Positions 1 to 12,200 of a stretch of DNA of 64,000 bases are shown here, one piece after another; within the stretch, counting starts at the first letter, position 1; the number at the start of each line of letters is the position of its first letter. This DNA comes from Straminergon stramineum. Lineage: Eukaryota; Streptophyta; Bryopsida; Hypnales; Calliergonaceae. The notes beneath the pieces were generated by a model that had not been told where the DNA came from, made no database searches, and was given only the letters and a program-made list of their open reading frames with translations. The DNA lies in NCBI GenBank assembly GCA_963920665.1, contig OY987265.1, forward strand, positions 39,065,001 through 39,129,000. Reading direction: 5' to 3'. A program made the position numbers and the translations under genes.

Positions 1-510
1 TGAACCAAGAAAAAGTGCAAAAATATGTCTACTTGTATCACATCTAGAGTTCAAAACAACAAAGGATTTTAATTAAACCATAAAATAACAAACTACCATA
101 ACGAAAGCGTAGAAATTGCTTCTCACCAACAAACAAATTGGCCTATGATTCTCTTCTTGCTTGTTGCCGCTACTCCACTATGTGGAACAATCTACCCCAT
201 ATGTAGCCTTTCCTCATTTCATGCACAAGGAGTTGTAGAGGCCTCACCTTGTAACATACTCCTACATTGTTCCAATAGAAAACTACTAGTAGACATCAAG
301 ATAGTGAAAACAAAGGGAGAGATTTGAAGCAAATGGAATTGAAATCAATTGAGACAAGGGGACAAAGATGCAACATGAATGGACAAGGATAGGGTTGAGA
401 TATGGAGAAAAGGATTTCATGCACAAGAAATAGTAGAAGCCTCACCTTATAACATACTCCTACATTGTTCCAATAAAAAACCGCTAGCGAACATTAGGAT
501 AGCAAAAGAC
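1..510 (-). repeat. Inverted partner of the 11.6-12.2 kb repeat, with minisatellite-like units
   Basis: Read on the minus strand this matches 11640-12200: both share the 'tctacttgtatcacatctag' type start, the stretch around 'ctcaccaacaaacaaattgg' and degenerate units of about 60 bp built on 'ttacaaggtgagg...cttgtgcatgaaa'. Two units are visible, near 204-305 and 412-505. The short open frame at 145-327 lies inside this repeat and is not a gene. The element may continue beyond the left edge. Confidence 0.6.
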
Positions 511-984
511 TTGAAGTAAATGGAATTAAAATCAATCGAGACACTAGTAGAAAACATGGTCAAATGTAGCAAGTGAAAAAATGACTTATCACTAAAAAAA
601 TGATTGAAAAATGACTTCTAGTCATTGTTTAGTGCCCAAAGTTGACATGTCATAAGCTGTTGTCATAAACCGATCATTCAAATGTGTAGTGTATGATGCC
701 CACTTGAGATGAGCAATGAGAACAATTGTCATCTATAATTTTGTTTGTGTATTGTAGTACTATTGTTGATCTAGACTAAGTCAAGTGATCAAGTCATATT
801 TGAGTTGTGATATTATAAATAGAGTGCAATAAGTGACTATGGTAGAATGGAAGAACCAAGGAATGACTAAAAATGGGCCATCGCCCAGTGGGGAAATTGA
901 ATTTAACATTAAGCTACAAATGGATTGCTTAGATGGATGGATCGGATGAAGCAAATGAATTAAATGGATGGATCAAATAAACCT
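511..984. other. Spacer without recognised genes
   Basis: AT-rich sequence. The only structure seen is a short run of 'atggatggatc' repeats near 925-980. No coding signal. Confidence 0.5.
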
Positions 985-1275
985 AATCAACAGGATTATA
1001 TAGTATGTTTTTGGTTTCAAAAAATGTTTCCTAATGGTTAGATCATGCATTTCAAGTTTAGATAGACTATGATGGTTAGTTTGGGAATGGGAGTATTTGG
1101 TTTTGACATTGTATTGTTGTCCTTGGTTGCAAATGTTTAAGTAGGCTTGGATAGGATAAAAGCTCACAATACTTGTATTGTTCAATATTGCTCTACGATT
1201 CTTTAAGGTCCATGACCTTCAACCATGATGTTCCTATCAATTTTGATCTAATTAGTTAGGTTTGACTATTTTTAA

Positions 1276-2532
1276 CCCCTAAATGAATTTGACTATGTTT
1301 TCTTTGAATACGCTCCAAAATTGTCATTTCTAGTACAAGTACCAAATTTTAGAAAAAAAGACATTTTTGGAAACATGTAATCGTAGGATCTTGTATTACA
1401 CTAGTTTGAAAAGATGTGGAACAAATTTCAGAAATTTGCACTATACTAGATGAAATTTGAGGGCATGAAGAGGTTGCAAGTTATTATGAGTTCCCAAGCT
1501 ACGGGATTTGGCCACATCAGTAGTATGACATGTCACAATCATTGCCATGTTAGAAAGTAATATTACTTTTAATTATTTTTTTTAAAATAAATATTTTAAA
1601 ATTTTATTTCTAAGTTTATTAGTACATTTTAGAAATTTTGGGAATTTTTTTAATTCTTTTAATCCAAAAATTTGGAAATTCAGCCCATGATGGGTTGGTT
1701 CCCATTTTTGGGCAGCACAAGGAACAATGCAAGGAACAACCTTGAAACGGGCTCTTGAGGCCCTCAATTGTCCTCTGTCATGAAGTTTGCAACATATTAG
1801 TGTTTGAATTTATGGACAAAAATCCTTTTTTAGGCCCTACAAAAAAACATGCAGTTGCACTTCACAAGGTCACATTAGCATGAAAAAAATTCAAAAATCA
1901 TGGTACTGCTTTGGATTAATTTTTCAAGTCAAGTTGGATACATGCATGGAAAAATTCATATCATTTGGAATTGTACAACATATAGGAAAAAAATAGTAAG
2001 CAAGAAGAACTAGAAAATGATTCAAATTACTAAATTGTTAAGAATTTAATTATGGAACCAAAAAATGCCAATCCTAATGGTTGTAGTGTTGTAATTAACA
2101 ATGTACACCCTATGATTTTATTTATTTTCATAAATATTGAAAATTAAGTTAAATAAAGGACTTCATAGTTTATTTTTGAATAAAGAATCCATAATTGCCC
2201 ACAAACTAACATTCATCTCATGAATCAAAATTGAATGATTTAAAGCATTCCACATATACATAAATCTAGGAAACCAATTTCAAAATTTCATTTCTTAAAA
2301 AAGTGATTTTTTAAGAATTTTGTTGGGGCTGCCCACTGAGCAATGAAAATAACATATCATACAATAACTTTTGAACCATGTAATCAAAAGTTATGAAAAT
2401 TATTAGAACTTAAAGCTATTCCTTGGGCACACGTTGTGTAGAAATTTCAAAGAAAAAGAATAAAAATTTTGTTTGTAGTCAGTTGCCCAAAATCAATATG
2501 CTACCAAAAAATACAGTTTGAGCATTTAGGGG
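1276..2532. mobile_element. TTAA-flanked TIR element, 1257 bp (piggyBac-like ends)
   Basis: Flanked by TTAA at 1272-1275 and 2533-2536. The left end reads CCCCTAAATGAATTTG and the right end, on the other strand, CCCCTAAATGCTCAAA: ten identical terminal bases. The paralogous block has an uninterrupted site at 16115-16118 ('ctattaTTAAtaattgc') with one TTAA and matching flanks on both sides, so the boundaries and the TTAA duplication are supported by an empty site. No transposase could be read inside. It contains a member of the 320 bp TIR family (1454-1769), so it is composite. A decayed relative lies at about 59306-60385. Confidence 0.8.
1454..1769. mobile_element. Short TIR repeat, family of about 320 bp, copy a
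   Basis: The left end AATTTGAGGGCATGAAGAG and the complement of the right end AATTGAGGGCCTCAAGAG form imperfect TIRs. The interior shares 'gccacatcag', 'tgggttggttccca' type blocks and 'ggaacaaccttgaaacg' with 4593-4914 and 59731-60057. The minus-strand frame at 1582-1767 is part of this repeat, not a gene. Confidence 0.6.
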
Positions 2533-2999
2533 TTAATAATTCATAGCTTCAATGTAAACTCCAACAACCATTAGTTGTGCCTTGACAAATATATTTTGGC
2601 AAATGTCAATGTGCTTAGCAAATTTGTTTTGGGTTTTGTTTTTTTAGACCAATGGCTATGTGGTCTTTCTTTCAAGAAGGTTCTAAGTTCTTTGGCTCCT
2701 CCATTTGGGGGGCTTGAATTGAAGGTGACCAATTTTGAGTAGGCAATTTTTGTATGTGATGGTTGTGCACGACAAATGAAATGAGGTTTTAAAAACATTG
2801 TGGTAGCAATGAGCATGGCCATGATTACAGTCTAGCATTTTAAAACACATTTACCAACCCTTTTTTCCATAAGCTTGAAGGTTCCTACTTTTTTGGGGAG
2901 GGAATTGGGCATAAAATTGCCTAAAGAAACACTAGAGCTCATTGTTAATGTTCTTCCTGCATCTTTTGAGCTCATAGTCATTGTGACAAATTGTCAAAT

Positions 3000-3770
3000 T
3001 GAGCTCAACAAATTTTACATTAATTTAAATTCATTTCATCCCCACTCCGAGTTTTAAAATAATAATTGAAATTAATATAAATTTAATTTGTTTCATCCCC
3101 CCCCCCCCCTCTTCCTATTTGTAGTTTTGGGAAGCCGTTAGGTTTGGCATTCCGTATGGGATTTTTCCTAGTCTTATATATGTATCCAGTACCCATTCCA
3201 GTACAATATCCCGTATCCCATATTTTGTGTCCATATCCAAAACTAGTATAAAATCCATATCCAATACCCGGTTCTAGTATAGTATCCCGTATCAATACAA
3301 TATCCGATGTCTATATTCCAAGTTGTTTTTTGAGATCAATGGCATTGGAGGAGGGGGGGGATTTATATAAAAAAAAATAACAATGGCTCTCAATTTCTGG
3401 ATGGGAAGGGGGAAACAGAAAATACATGATGCATCTTTTTGTTCCATTGTTAATTGTAGGCTATCTTTTGAGTGGATAGTGGGGAAGGCATGTTGAGGCA
3501 ATCAAATTATTTTTGAAAACAAAGTCATTTGACAATCAATATGGGATAATCCGTATCCATTTTCCATATTTGTTTTCCATATCCATTTTCCATATACATA
3601 TATGTATGGTATACATACGGTATCATAATATTCGTATCGGGATCAACGGCAAGGAAGGGGGTGTTTTTATTTTTTTTCAAAAGTGATCAATGGCTACTAA
3701 TTTTGGGGGGGAGGGGGGGCTAATTAATTGAGTAGGAAGTGGAGGCTATCTTTTGAGTGGATAGTTAAAT
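3000..3770. repeat. Insertion with homopolymer runs and degenerate 'gtatcc' repeats
   Basis: This segment is absent from the corresponding place in copy 2 (around 16740-16770). It holds a C run near 3096-3109, G runs near 3347-3360 and 3703-3719, and many degenerate 'ccgtatccca', 'atccatatcca' and 'cagtaccc' units between 3130 and 3640. The phrase 'tatcttttgagtggatagt' occurs near 3462 and again near 3747. Element type not recognised. Confidence 0.5.
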
Positions 3771-4592
3771 TGTCATTTAGCTCTTTTGGTTGTAGAGTTA
3801 ATTGTCATTTTGTTATGAGCATAACTTAAGTTATGATAGGTGAGAATTTCAATTTCCTAGTCTTGTCCTCCCGGATGCATTCAATGTGGTGGTGGTTTAG
3901 TTGCCTATCTTTTCATATTGAAAGATTGATTGATAAATCTCAATTCATTGTTCATAATGCCTTAGATGTTACAAAATTGTCATAGATTGAATTCAAAGGG
4001 TGTTTGGGTAAGTAATGCCTTGCAAGGATTCCCTGAATTTATATTCACCTTAAAGAATATGACCTAATTCCAACAATGTTAAGTGTTTTAGCATATGTCT
4101 CATGGAGCAATGATGGGGGGATAATTTTCTCCAAGTAGGGAATAGAAATAATGGAGATTGCACTGTATTTTGCTAATTTTCCATCAAGTAGTAGAAAGTT
4201 AAGGAGTGGCAATTGCAATTACAATTTGACTTATTCTTCACCTATATATAAGCAAACCTATTTCTAAGAAGCGCAAAGTTAAAATTGGTCTTAGCAACTT
4301 CATTAGGTGTCAATGTGTTATTTGTCATACAATACAGTAATGAAGGCCTTGGTTGACATCATATTCCCTTCATTCATGAAAATAGGTCACCCTATCTTGT
4401 GCAAATTAAACCCTTATCGAAAACAAGTCATAATCAGGATTAAGACCATGAACGTTAAAGACTATGCACCTATATTATAGGTGTCTATATTACAAAAAAT
4501 GCCCATGAATATAGTGTAACTATGTAATGGATATTGACTCCATAAGTGTTTATGATATAAGCACCTTCTATGGTTATTGGATTGCATTAGGA

Positions 4593-4914
4593 AAATTTGA
4601 AGGCAAGAAGTAACTGCGAGTTATTTTGAGTTTCCAAGGTGTGGGAACTCGCCACATTAGCAATATGACATGGCATAGACACTGCCACATCAGAAAAAAA
4701 AGAGTTATTTTTCATTATTTTTTTGTGAAAAATAGTTAATTTTTTATTTAGTTTTAAGTTTATTAGTTATTTTTAGAATCTTTTTGGGAAAAAAATTTCA
4801 TTTTATTTTCAAAAATTTGGAAATTCAGCCAATGATGGATTAGTTCCCAATTTCTAGCAGCACAGGGAACAATATAGGGAACAACCTTGAAACGAGCTCT
4901 TGAAGCCCCCAATT
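4593..4914. mobile_element. Short TIR repeat, family of about 320 bp, copy b
   Basis: Same family as 1454-1769. Copy 2 of the block reads directly from 'ggttgtaggattaatatg' to 'ttttagatcatatgc' at about 17955-18005, so this segment is an insertion in copy 1. The target duplication could not be resolved. The minus-strand frame 4763-4993 shares the same residues as the frame in copy a and is repeat-derived. Confidence 0.6.
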
Positions 4915-4990
4915 CTCCTCTCATGACATGCTTTAGGTCATATGCTTGAATTGAATAATAAATTTTTGGTTCATGTACACATACAAATGT

Positions 4991-5658
4991 CATTGCATTT
5001 AGGAGTGATCATGCTATAAAGTAGCCCTACCACCGTCATCAAAGAAAATCATGTAGAAAATCCTGAAATTTGGTTGTGCTTTCTATAGCTTGGCACTATT
5101 TGTTAACTTAGATAGCAAAATGGACCATCCAATTGTCATTTCCACACTATAGTCACTAAATAAGGAGCTTTTACAAAATAAGTTTAACATTCCAAAAAGG
5201 GATTGCCCTAATCAAAAAATTGTATGGCTTCTCAAATTGTACCTAAGGTCCTCTATCATCTTAACCATTGTCTTTTCACCTATTCAACACTTTGATTCAA
5301 ATGTAACTCTTGTAGAATATGTTTGTAGAGCTCTTTCTCAATGTACATATACTTTTCTTCAAATCGTGAAGAAAATGGATGAAAAAGGCTTCTAATCCAT
5401 TTGATAGCTCAATTTTCAATCATCCCAAAGATAGTTTTGATCCCTTGAGACGTTCAAGGGTTAACCTTGAAAGGATAATAATACCTATCACCAAGGTACT
5501 TTGCCAAAAATGATTCAACTTTGGGACAAATAGGTGAATTCTTTATTTGTACATTAATCTTAATAGTCCTCAATCAATATCCTAGTAATAAGATTAATAT
5601 AGGTTGTATTATGGTTGAAATGTGGCACTAGACTCTCCCTTCTCCCAACTTTGTAAAA
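4991..5658. other. Spacer without recognised genes
   Basis: AT-rich single-copy-looking sequence. No open frame of interest, RNA gene or repeat was recognised. Confidence 0.5.
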
Positions 5659-6416
5659 GAGTGATTGCAAGAAAACCATCATGTTTTTTGATTAAAAATG
5701 TAGTTTTGGGCCGAAAGACTGGCATTACTATGAAGAACTATCAATACTATGTTGCAACAATACACCTGCAAATTTGAACCGTCGACTTTGGCGCCTACAA
5801 GTCTAAACCATTGATTTAGTACTATGTAGTACTATAGACTACTACAGAATACTATAGAAGCCACTAGCAGTAGAAAATAGCAAAAAAAGGGTTTGTTGTC
5901 TTTTTCATTTTTAGTAACTTAAAAAAAACTCAAAAAAATTCCATTAAAAAAGCTATTTTGCAAAAGAGGATTGTGCTCAAATTGCACCAAAAAATTCATG
6001 TTGGAAAGTTTTTCCCTCTTCATAGCCTTTCGCAAAGGAAGGTCACTTTGATCCCATGTGCGTCAGTGACATGTTGCAATATTTACAAAAATGCTCCATC
6101 AATCCTTGAAAATGTAGTCTACCTCCAACAAATCCAATTCGGGGCTTCGAATTCGCATTTAGGGGTCAAAAATAGTACTAAACCCCCACCCACCCCAAAA
6201 TGGTTGAAATAGACATCCAATTGAAGGTAGGTTTAAAATAGTAAATTAATTTGAAAAAAATTGAAAAAATTACAGAATGTTTGAAACTTCCGCATCTATC
6301 TTCCTTCCTTCCAAATCTCAAGCCAAACGGACTAAGGATGTTGAAGTTATGAGCACAAAACCACTTGTCCAAGGGCAAGGAGACAAGAAATAGGACAAGT
6401 GTTTCTTGCAATCACA
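5659..6416 (-). mobile_element. TIR element of about 740 bp, inverted copy
   Basis: The ends are GTGATTGCAAGAAA on the left and, complemented, GTGATTGCAAGAAACACTTG on the right. The interior matches 49307-50054 and 57531-58261 in the opposite orientation, including the 'gtcactttgatcccatgtg' region, the 'tcataac..cttgtccaaggg' region near one end and a cluster of 'tagtactatag' units (5820-5860). Frames at 5958-6212 (+) and 6178-6411 (-) recur in the other copies and belong to the repeat. No transposase recognised. Confidence 0.7.
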
Positions 6417-9400
6417 CAAAACCACTTTATGTATGTCAAAGGCATGGAATAGTAAATTAGTAAAGTCTTTAGACTCAATGAAGTCTTTCTACTCAACTAA
6501 AACCACAATTACAAATTTTTCAAAGGCAATGAAACTTGAAAATGCTTACAAAATTGTACTTTGATTGACTCATCAAAGTAGATAATGTGGTTTACAATGG
6601 GAACCAAGTGATTACAGTGAACAAACCCAATGCATTGCTTGATTGGTTAATATGAATGCGGACTTTGTAGTCTTGAAGAATTGAGAAGGTCACATATCTT
6701 TGTGTACCGTAATAGGGACTCCCTCCATTATCTCACAAATTCCTATTTAAGTGCTCCAATGTCCATATTTTGGATGATGAACATAGTGCTTTGAAAGAAT
6801 GTTCTATCCTAATAAATTCTCATTCTTCCAAAGTAATATTGGAATCTCCAAAACTATAACCTTTTTATTTGAACAATTTGATGAAAATAGTGTATTAAAT
6901 ATACCGATACAAAGATATACAATATTGTGCAAGAAATTAAAAAAATTGTTCAATCATTAAAGGGTAAAAAAGAGCCACCATGCATTGGATGGAATCGAAA
7001 TTAATGTTTTCAAGATTTTATTATGGGAACTCCATGAAATGGATGAAGTTCAACTAACTAAATTAGAAATATATAGGGTGAGGTAGCAATGAAATTAGTA
7101 GGGTCACTTGGTGCTCCTTAATTTTCTTACAAGGTTATAAATCTATTGATGCAAGAATGGGAAGAAAAAGAAAACTTCTAAAATTGAAGATCAATCATAT
7201 GTCAAGATTCTTTGCAAGCCATATATACTTTATTTTGACGAAAATGACTAGTTCTACATTTGGTTTATTATTGGGTTCTTTTCAAAGTGAAAAATATTGC
7301 ACAATAACAATTGGGCATAATTAGGAAATATAGTAATATCAAGTTAATCCTTTAGAGACAAGGCAACCACAAATTGGTTGCAATCGGAAGAATTAAGAGG
7401 TTGAATATAGAGTGAGATTGATTAATGATGAATTTGGTTTGAAACTATGAAATCGATTGTTTTTGCATATGAGAATTGCAAATCAAATGGAACGAGATTA
7501 ATATGATTTGAATAAATAAATTAGGAGGGTCAAATCACACTCAAAGGTACCCAAAAAGGGGTCAAACACAATGAAATGTAAGTTCTTTTTAGCTATGGTT
7601 TTTGAAAGCTAAACTATTTATATTAGTCTTAACATGACTAGTACTTCTAGTCATGTTAAGACTAATATTTTTTTACTTACCAAAAACTAAAAAATGATTT
7701 ACGAAAGTTTCAATCAAAGTTTTGATGTTAACTTGTCAATTTTTTCAAAGGTAGAAAAGAAATCTAATATGTAATAAATAATAATGCTATTGAATCCAAG
7801 AAAATCATGGACATATATAATCATCCAATAGAGTTGAAAAGGACTCTTTTGAATACTCTTCCATTTTCTATAATTTTCAGAAGTAAAAACATGTAAACAT
7901 CTTTTTCAATATAAAGACTAATCCAAATGATGTTTGTATTAGAATAAAAAATGGATACATTATTCACATCAAGGTTCATGCATAAGCTATTTTAGGAATG
8001 GAATGTTTGAACTTTTCTTAAAATAAATCAATAATTTGTCTACAATCAATTAATTCATTGAAAGTAAAACTATTTGGTGTTCAAGATTTAATAACTGAAA
8101 ACCCTTCTTAATAATTGTGTGCTTGAGAAGTGCAAAAATTTGGATTAAAATATCCTTTTAAAGTGCTATAATATAAATATTGACCCTCAATTTAGCCTTA
8201 CAACTGTTGATTTGTGTCCCTTAAGTTTGAGGATTTTACCTACAAAATTTTCTTCTCCAACTAACCAAAGGGATCCATTGTAATACTATTCATCCATTAA
8301 TTGATTAAAAAAAATGAAAACATCAAAGGAATTTAGAGCTTTGAAATTTCAGAAAAGGACTCTAGACCTAACAAAATAATGGTACTTGTATCTTTGGGTG
8401 TCGTTTGATCGAGGAGCTAGGGAGCGTTATAGAGTTGCAATTGAAAAATAATACACCGTGATTAATGTAAAGATTTCCGCAAATTGTTGAAAAAAGCACT
8501 ATAAAGAGCTTACACACAAAGTATGTAGAGAATTCCAATTCAAATGATTATTTCAAAAGAATGGGCAAACAATGGAAGCTTCTAGCAGTAGACTCACATG
8601 CATAAAGAAATAAAATGTGTAATAGGAAGTACAATTTCAATGATGTATGAAAGTCAAAAGCATTTTGATCATTTCAATTAATACATTTAAGTTTTTCATA
8701 GTTTTGTAAGTTGTGGCTTGGATTAATTCATTTGTTGCGGAAATGGTCAACCAACAACATTTTCTAAATTTTGAATGGTTTGGCTAGCATTCTTCATAAC
8801 AATATAGTGTCTCTAAATCTCACCACTTCTCAAGGGCTTGAGCATCAATTTTTAGCAAATGCTTTTGACATTGCACTCAATGGAAGCTCTTTCCATTGCC
8901 ATTTCAACACCAATTTTCCCAAGAGACAAACATCAATGTGCCCCCTGTAGTCAATATGTAAAGGAATTTTGAAGAAGGCATTTATGATCTTGCATATTCT
9001 TGTGCAAATATGAATTCCAATCTTATTATCTTGAATGTGTATCCTCCTGATTTTTTCTTAAATGGCTAACAATAATGTTTTCTATTCATATGATTATTTG
9101 GTTGGATTCTCAAATACAACTCTATTTCACTCTCCGTAAGTCAACCTTTCATTATGGAAAGGCACGATACAAATATCTTTTAAACTAGGTGAGAGAAAAT
9201 ATATTGTCTATTTCAATCAAAAATTAGAAAACATAAATTACTTATAAAGCAAAGTAGTTCCAAAATAATTCTTAAAATTGTACTATAGAGAATAATTAGT
9301 AATATTCTTAAAATCTACATTTTATTTCATATACTTTCCAATTAAGTACCCTTTTCAATATCTTTTCCACAAAATCTAGAAATTTACTTTATACTAAGTG

Positions 9401-11639
9401 CCTTCCTCCAACCACTGTTTTTGAGACCCCGATTTCTATTGTATTGTAAAAATCCATTGGGCTATCCATTTTCTACAAAATCATGAAATATCAAGTTGAC
9501 ATTCAAATGTGCATATGCACAAATTTTTCCACATACATATCTTTTAAATCTCCTTGGATTGTAGACCCTAAAAATGGACAAAAATTGCAAAAAAATTATA
9601 ATTTCTTTTCCAAGCATAAAAGAAAATAATTGTCATTAGCTATAAGATCTTATAGATATGTTCTCCATAAAATGATACAATTGAGTTCCTTAAAAATTTT
9701 GGTGTTTTGATGCAAAAAAATCTTGACCACTTAATAGTGTGACTGATATTTCTAATCCTTGGGCATTTAGTTATATTTCATGTTATAATTCCATTTCTTC
9801 AAAAAAAATTTGAAACATTTCTAAGATAATACTTTCAAATGATCTTCAAAAATATAATCATAAATGATAGATGCTATGGTATTTATCTTGAAATATATAG
9901 TGATCAAATATCTGATTGTATGAAAATCAAAGTTGTGACAAATTGTTGTAAGCCATGAATTGCAAATCCATTATACCATCATTGAAAATTGTTCCATTCA
10001 AAGTTAATGTGAGTCTTTTTGTCACTTGATATATCACCCATGACAAAAACACCATTGGAGCAATTTATTTTAGAAAAAATGATGTAAAGAGATCAATGTC
10101 AAATTTAGACTAGAGGTCAAAAATTTCCAAGTTGATTTCATTTCTATAATCTCTCATATGGTCTCTCATTTCTAAAATTTCAATATATGAATTTTTATAA
10201 TTGTCATTTGAAAATAAAATGGGTGTACAAATTTGCATTCATGTCCAATCACACTTGAATTTGTATTTATAGCTATTTTCATATCTATATATGCCATTGT
10301 AATCAAATTTGTACTTATGTATTTGGGATGGGATGGGGATATTTCTTAACAACTCAAGGTGGTTAGTATTCTTATTGCAAAGGTTTGGTTTGGTTTTTCT
10401 GGATTGGGTTTTGGATATTGTGTTAATATGTTGGATTATGATTTGTGAATACATGAAAAGAATGGAATCCAAAACTTTTAAATTCACCTTTAAAATAATA
10501 ATAATTTCGAATTTGATACTTGGTGAAAGAAAAATCTAACTCTCTATTAACTTTGACAAGAAATTGAGAATTGAAATCCCTAATTAGTGGTGCAAATGTT
10601 CTAGTAAGCAACATATATGTACACAATGCTTATATTTTTCTTTAGATAGTTTTAAAATTTAGTTCTAAATGTGACTTTGCCATCTATTTCAAACTTCATT
10701 GTCCACAAAATAAAGCTCTACAAAACTTTCATTTTGATATTTGGCATTGAATGGTCATATTGTTTTTTTTGTCAATATCAATTTGGGCAATCAAATAAAT
10801 AAATAAATCTTTTTTTAGAGTATCATTCCAGTTTCTTGCTTTGACATTGAAATTTTTCAAAATTATTAACATTTGTATTATTTCTCAAAATGAAATGAAA
10901 CAAAGGTGCGCTTGTAAATTAGGGGGATTGGCATCCATTTCAAAAGAATGAATTCAAAAATTTCAAACAAGAAGTCCATAAAGCCTCTCCAAGTTCTCAA
11001 AATTTCCAATCTAGGTTTTTTAGTCTCTAGGGGTTGAAATTAAAAATAATTTTGTACCAAAAGTATTTTATTTTTCATTAGACTAAGCTATTATTAATAT
11101 CAATGATCATTGCAAATGTGATAATACCACAAAAGTATAATAATGCGTGTCTCGTATAAAATAATAGAAGGGTCGATATGATTGCTACATTAGGGCTCTA
11201 TTGCTCTCCATGTTGACAATTTTGATCAACTAATAAATCATAATATTGAAGATTAAAAATCTAGAATTTTTTTCATTTCTTAAAATTTTCCCCCAAATTA
11301 TTTTAAATTTGAAAATTACAATATATAAAATTATTATTACTAAATTGTTAAGTTTAGAAAGTGGAAGGTTGTACTTTGAAAAGATTTAATTATTAATTTT
11401 GAATAAAAAAATTTAGTAGTTAACATAATATTCTTATATTTCATTATATTTTAAGTTAATTGAAATGAAATAATCCTTATTACTATACTCTATATACCAA
11501 ATTTTATTGTTTTAAAACTAAAGTCAAGACAAGTAGTTCTTAAAGAAATGGGTCAATTTGAGTAATTGGTGTAAAAAATTTGAAATACACCTTTCAAAGT
11601 ACTTTTTGGATAGAAACCATACTTTGCATTAGCGGATTA
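6417..11639. other. Long AT-rich spacer
   Basis: About 5.2 kb with no credible gene. The short open frames near 10239-10626 overlap on both strands and have no family resemblance. Apart from the hairpin at 7620-7668, no structured feature was recognised. Old unrecognised repeats are likely. Confidence 0.5.
7620..7668. repeat. Perfect 22 bp inverted repeat with a 5-base loop
   Basis: The left arm starts at 7620 and reads 'atattagtcttaacatgact' onward to 7641. The loop is 'tactt' (7642-7646). The right arm at 7647-7668 is its exact complement. No flanking element was recognised. Confidence 0.85.
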
Positions 11640-12200
11640 GTGAACTTAATCTTTTGCATTGCTTTCTTTGTCCTAATGTCGGCTTGTGGTTTTCTATTGG
11701 AATAGTACAAGGATATGTTACAAGGTGAGACTTCTATATATCCTTGTGCACGAAACAAGGATAGGCCATAATTAGGGTTAGATTGTTCGACATAGCGAGT
11801 AGCAACAAACAACATGGAGAGAATCTTTGCTACTCTAGTGTTTTGTCCGCTTGTGGTTTTCTATGGGAACAATATGGGGGATGTTACAAAGTGAGGGATC
11901 TACAATACCTTGTGCGTGAAAGGAGGAAAGGCCGTAGGGGGTTGTTACAAAGTGAGGGTTTCACAACTCCTTGTATGCAAATCGAAGAAAGGCCATAGGG
12001 TTACGCATAGAGTTGCGGAGCGCCAACAAGCAAGGAATTGAGAGAATCATTGGCCCATTTTTTCGCGGGTGAGAAGTGACTCCTACGCATTTGTGAAGGT
12101 AGGTTGTTAATTTAGGATTTCATTAAGATCCTTTGTTGTTGTCAACTCCAGATGTGATACAAGTAGACATATTGATGCACTTGTTCGTGGTTCGTTTATT
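11640..12200 (+). repeat. Repeat with tandem units of about 60 bp, inverted relative to 1-510
   Basis: Units built on 'ttacaaagtgaggg..tacaa..ccttgtgcgtgaaa..aaaggcc' occur near 11714, 11882 and 11942; the last two are directly adjacent. The segment ends in 'gatgtgatacaagtagacat', which is the complement of the left edge of the window. The two copies face each other across about 11 kb. The frame at 11783-11998 is generated by the tandem units. Confidence 0.6.

Larger units (their letters stand above)
985..4990 (+). repeat. Decayed repeat block, copy 1 (paralogue of 15840-18045)
   Basis: The sequence aligns with 15840-18045 in the same order and orientation: the 'ggtttca...tgatggtt...gggaatgggagta' segment, 'ccatgaccttcaaccatgat', 'aaccattagttgtgcctt', 'ggatgcattcaatgtggtg' and the closing 'catatgcttgaattga'. 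Copy 1 is longer because it carries insertions at 1276-2532, about 3000-3770 and about 4593-4914. A stretch near 2890-2990 reads like a Copia-type gag segment (LGIKLPKE...VLPASFE), and the cysteine pair in CIQC (clearest in copy 2) resembles a zinc knuckle. The block may therefore be a ruined Ty1/copia retroelement. That assignment is inference; the paralogy is directly visible. Confidence 0.7.

Noticed and set aside
5820..5860. 'tagtactatag' cluster as a protein-binding or origin sequence
   Set aside because: The cluster recurs inside all three copies of the 740 bp TIR element and is explained by that repeat.
10239..10626. Overlapping frames of 67-82 codons on both strands
   Set aside because: AT-rich sequence with Asn/Lys/Ile/Phe bias in all frames and no domain signature.
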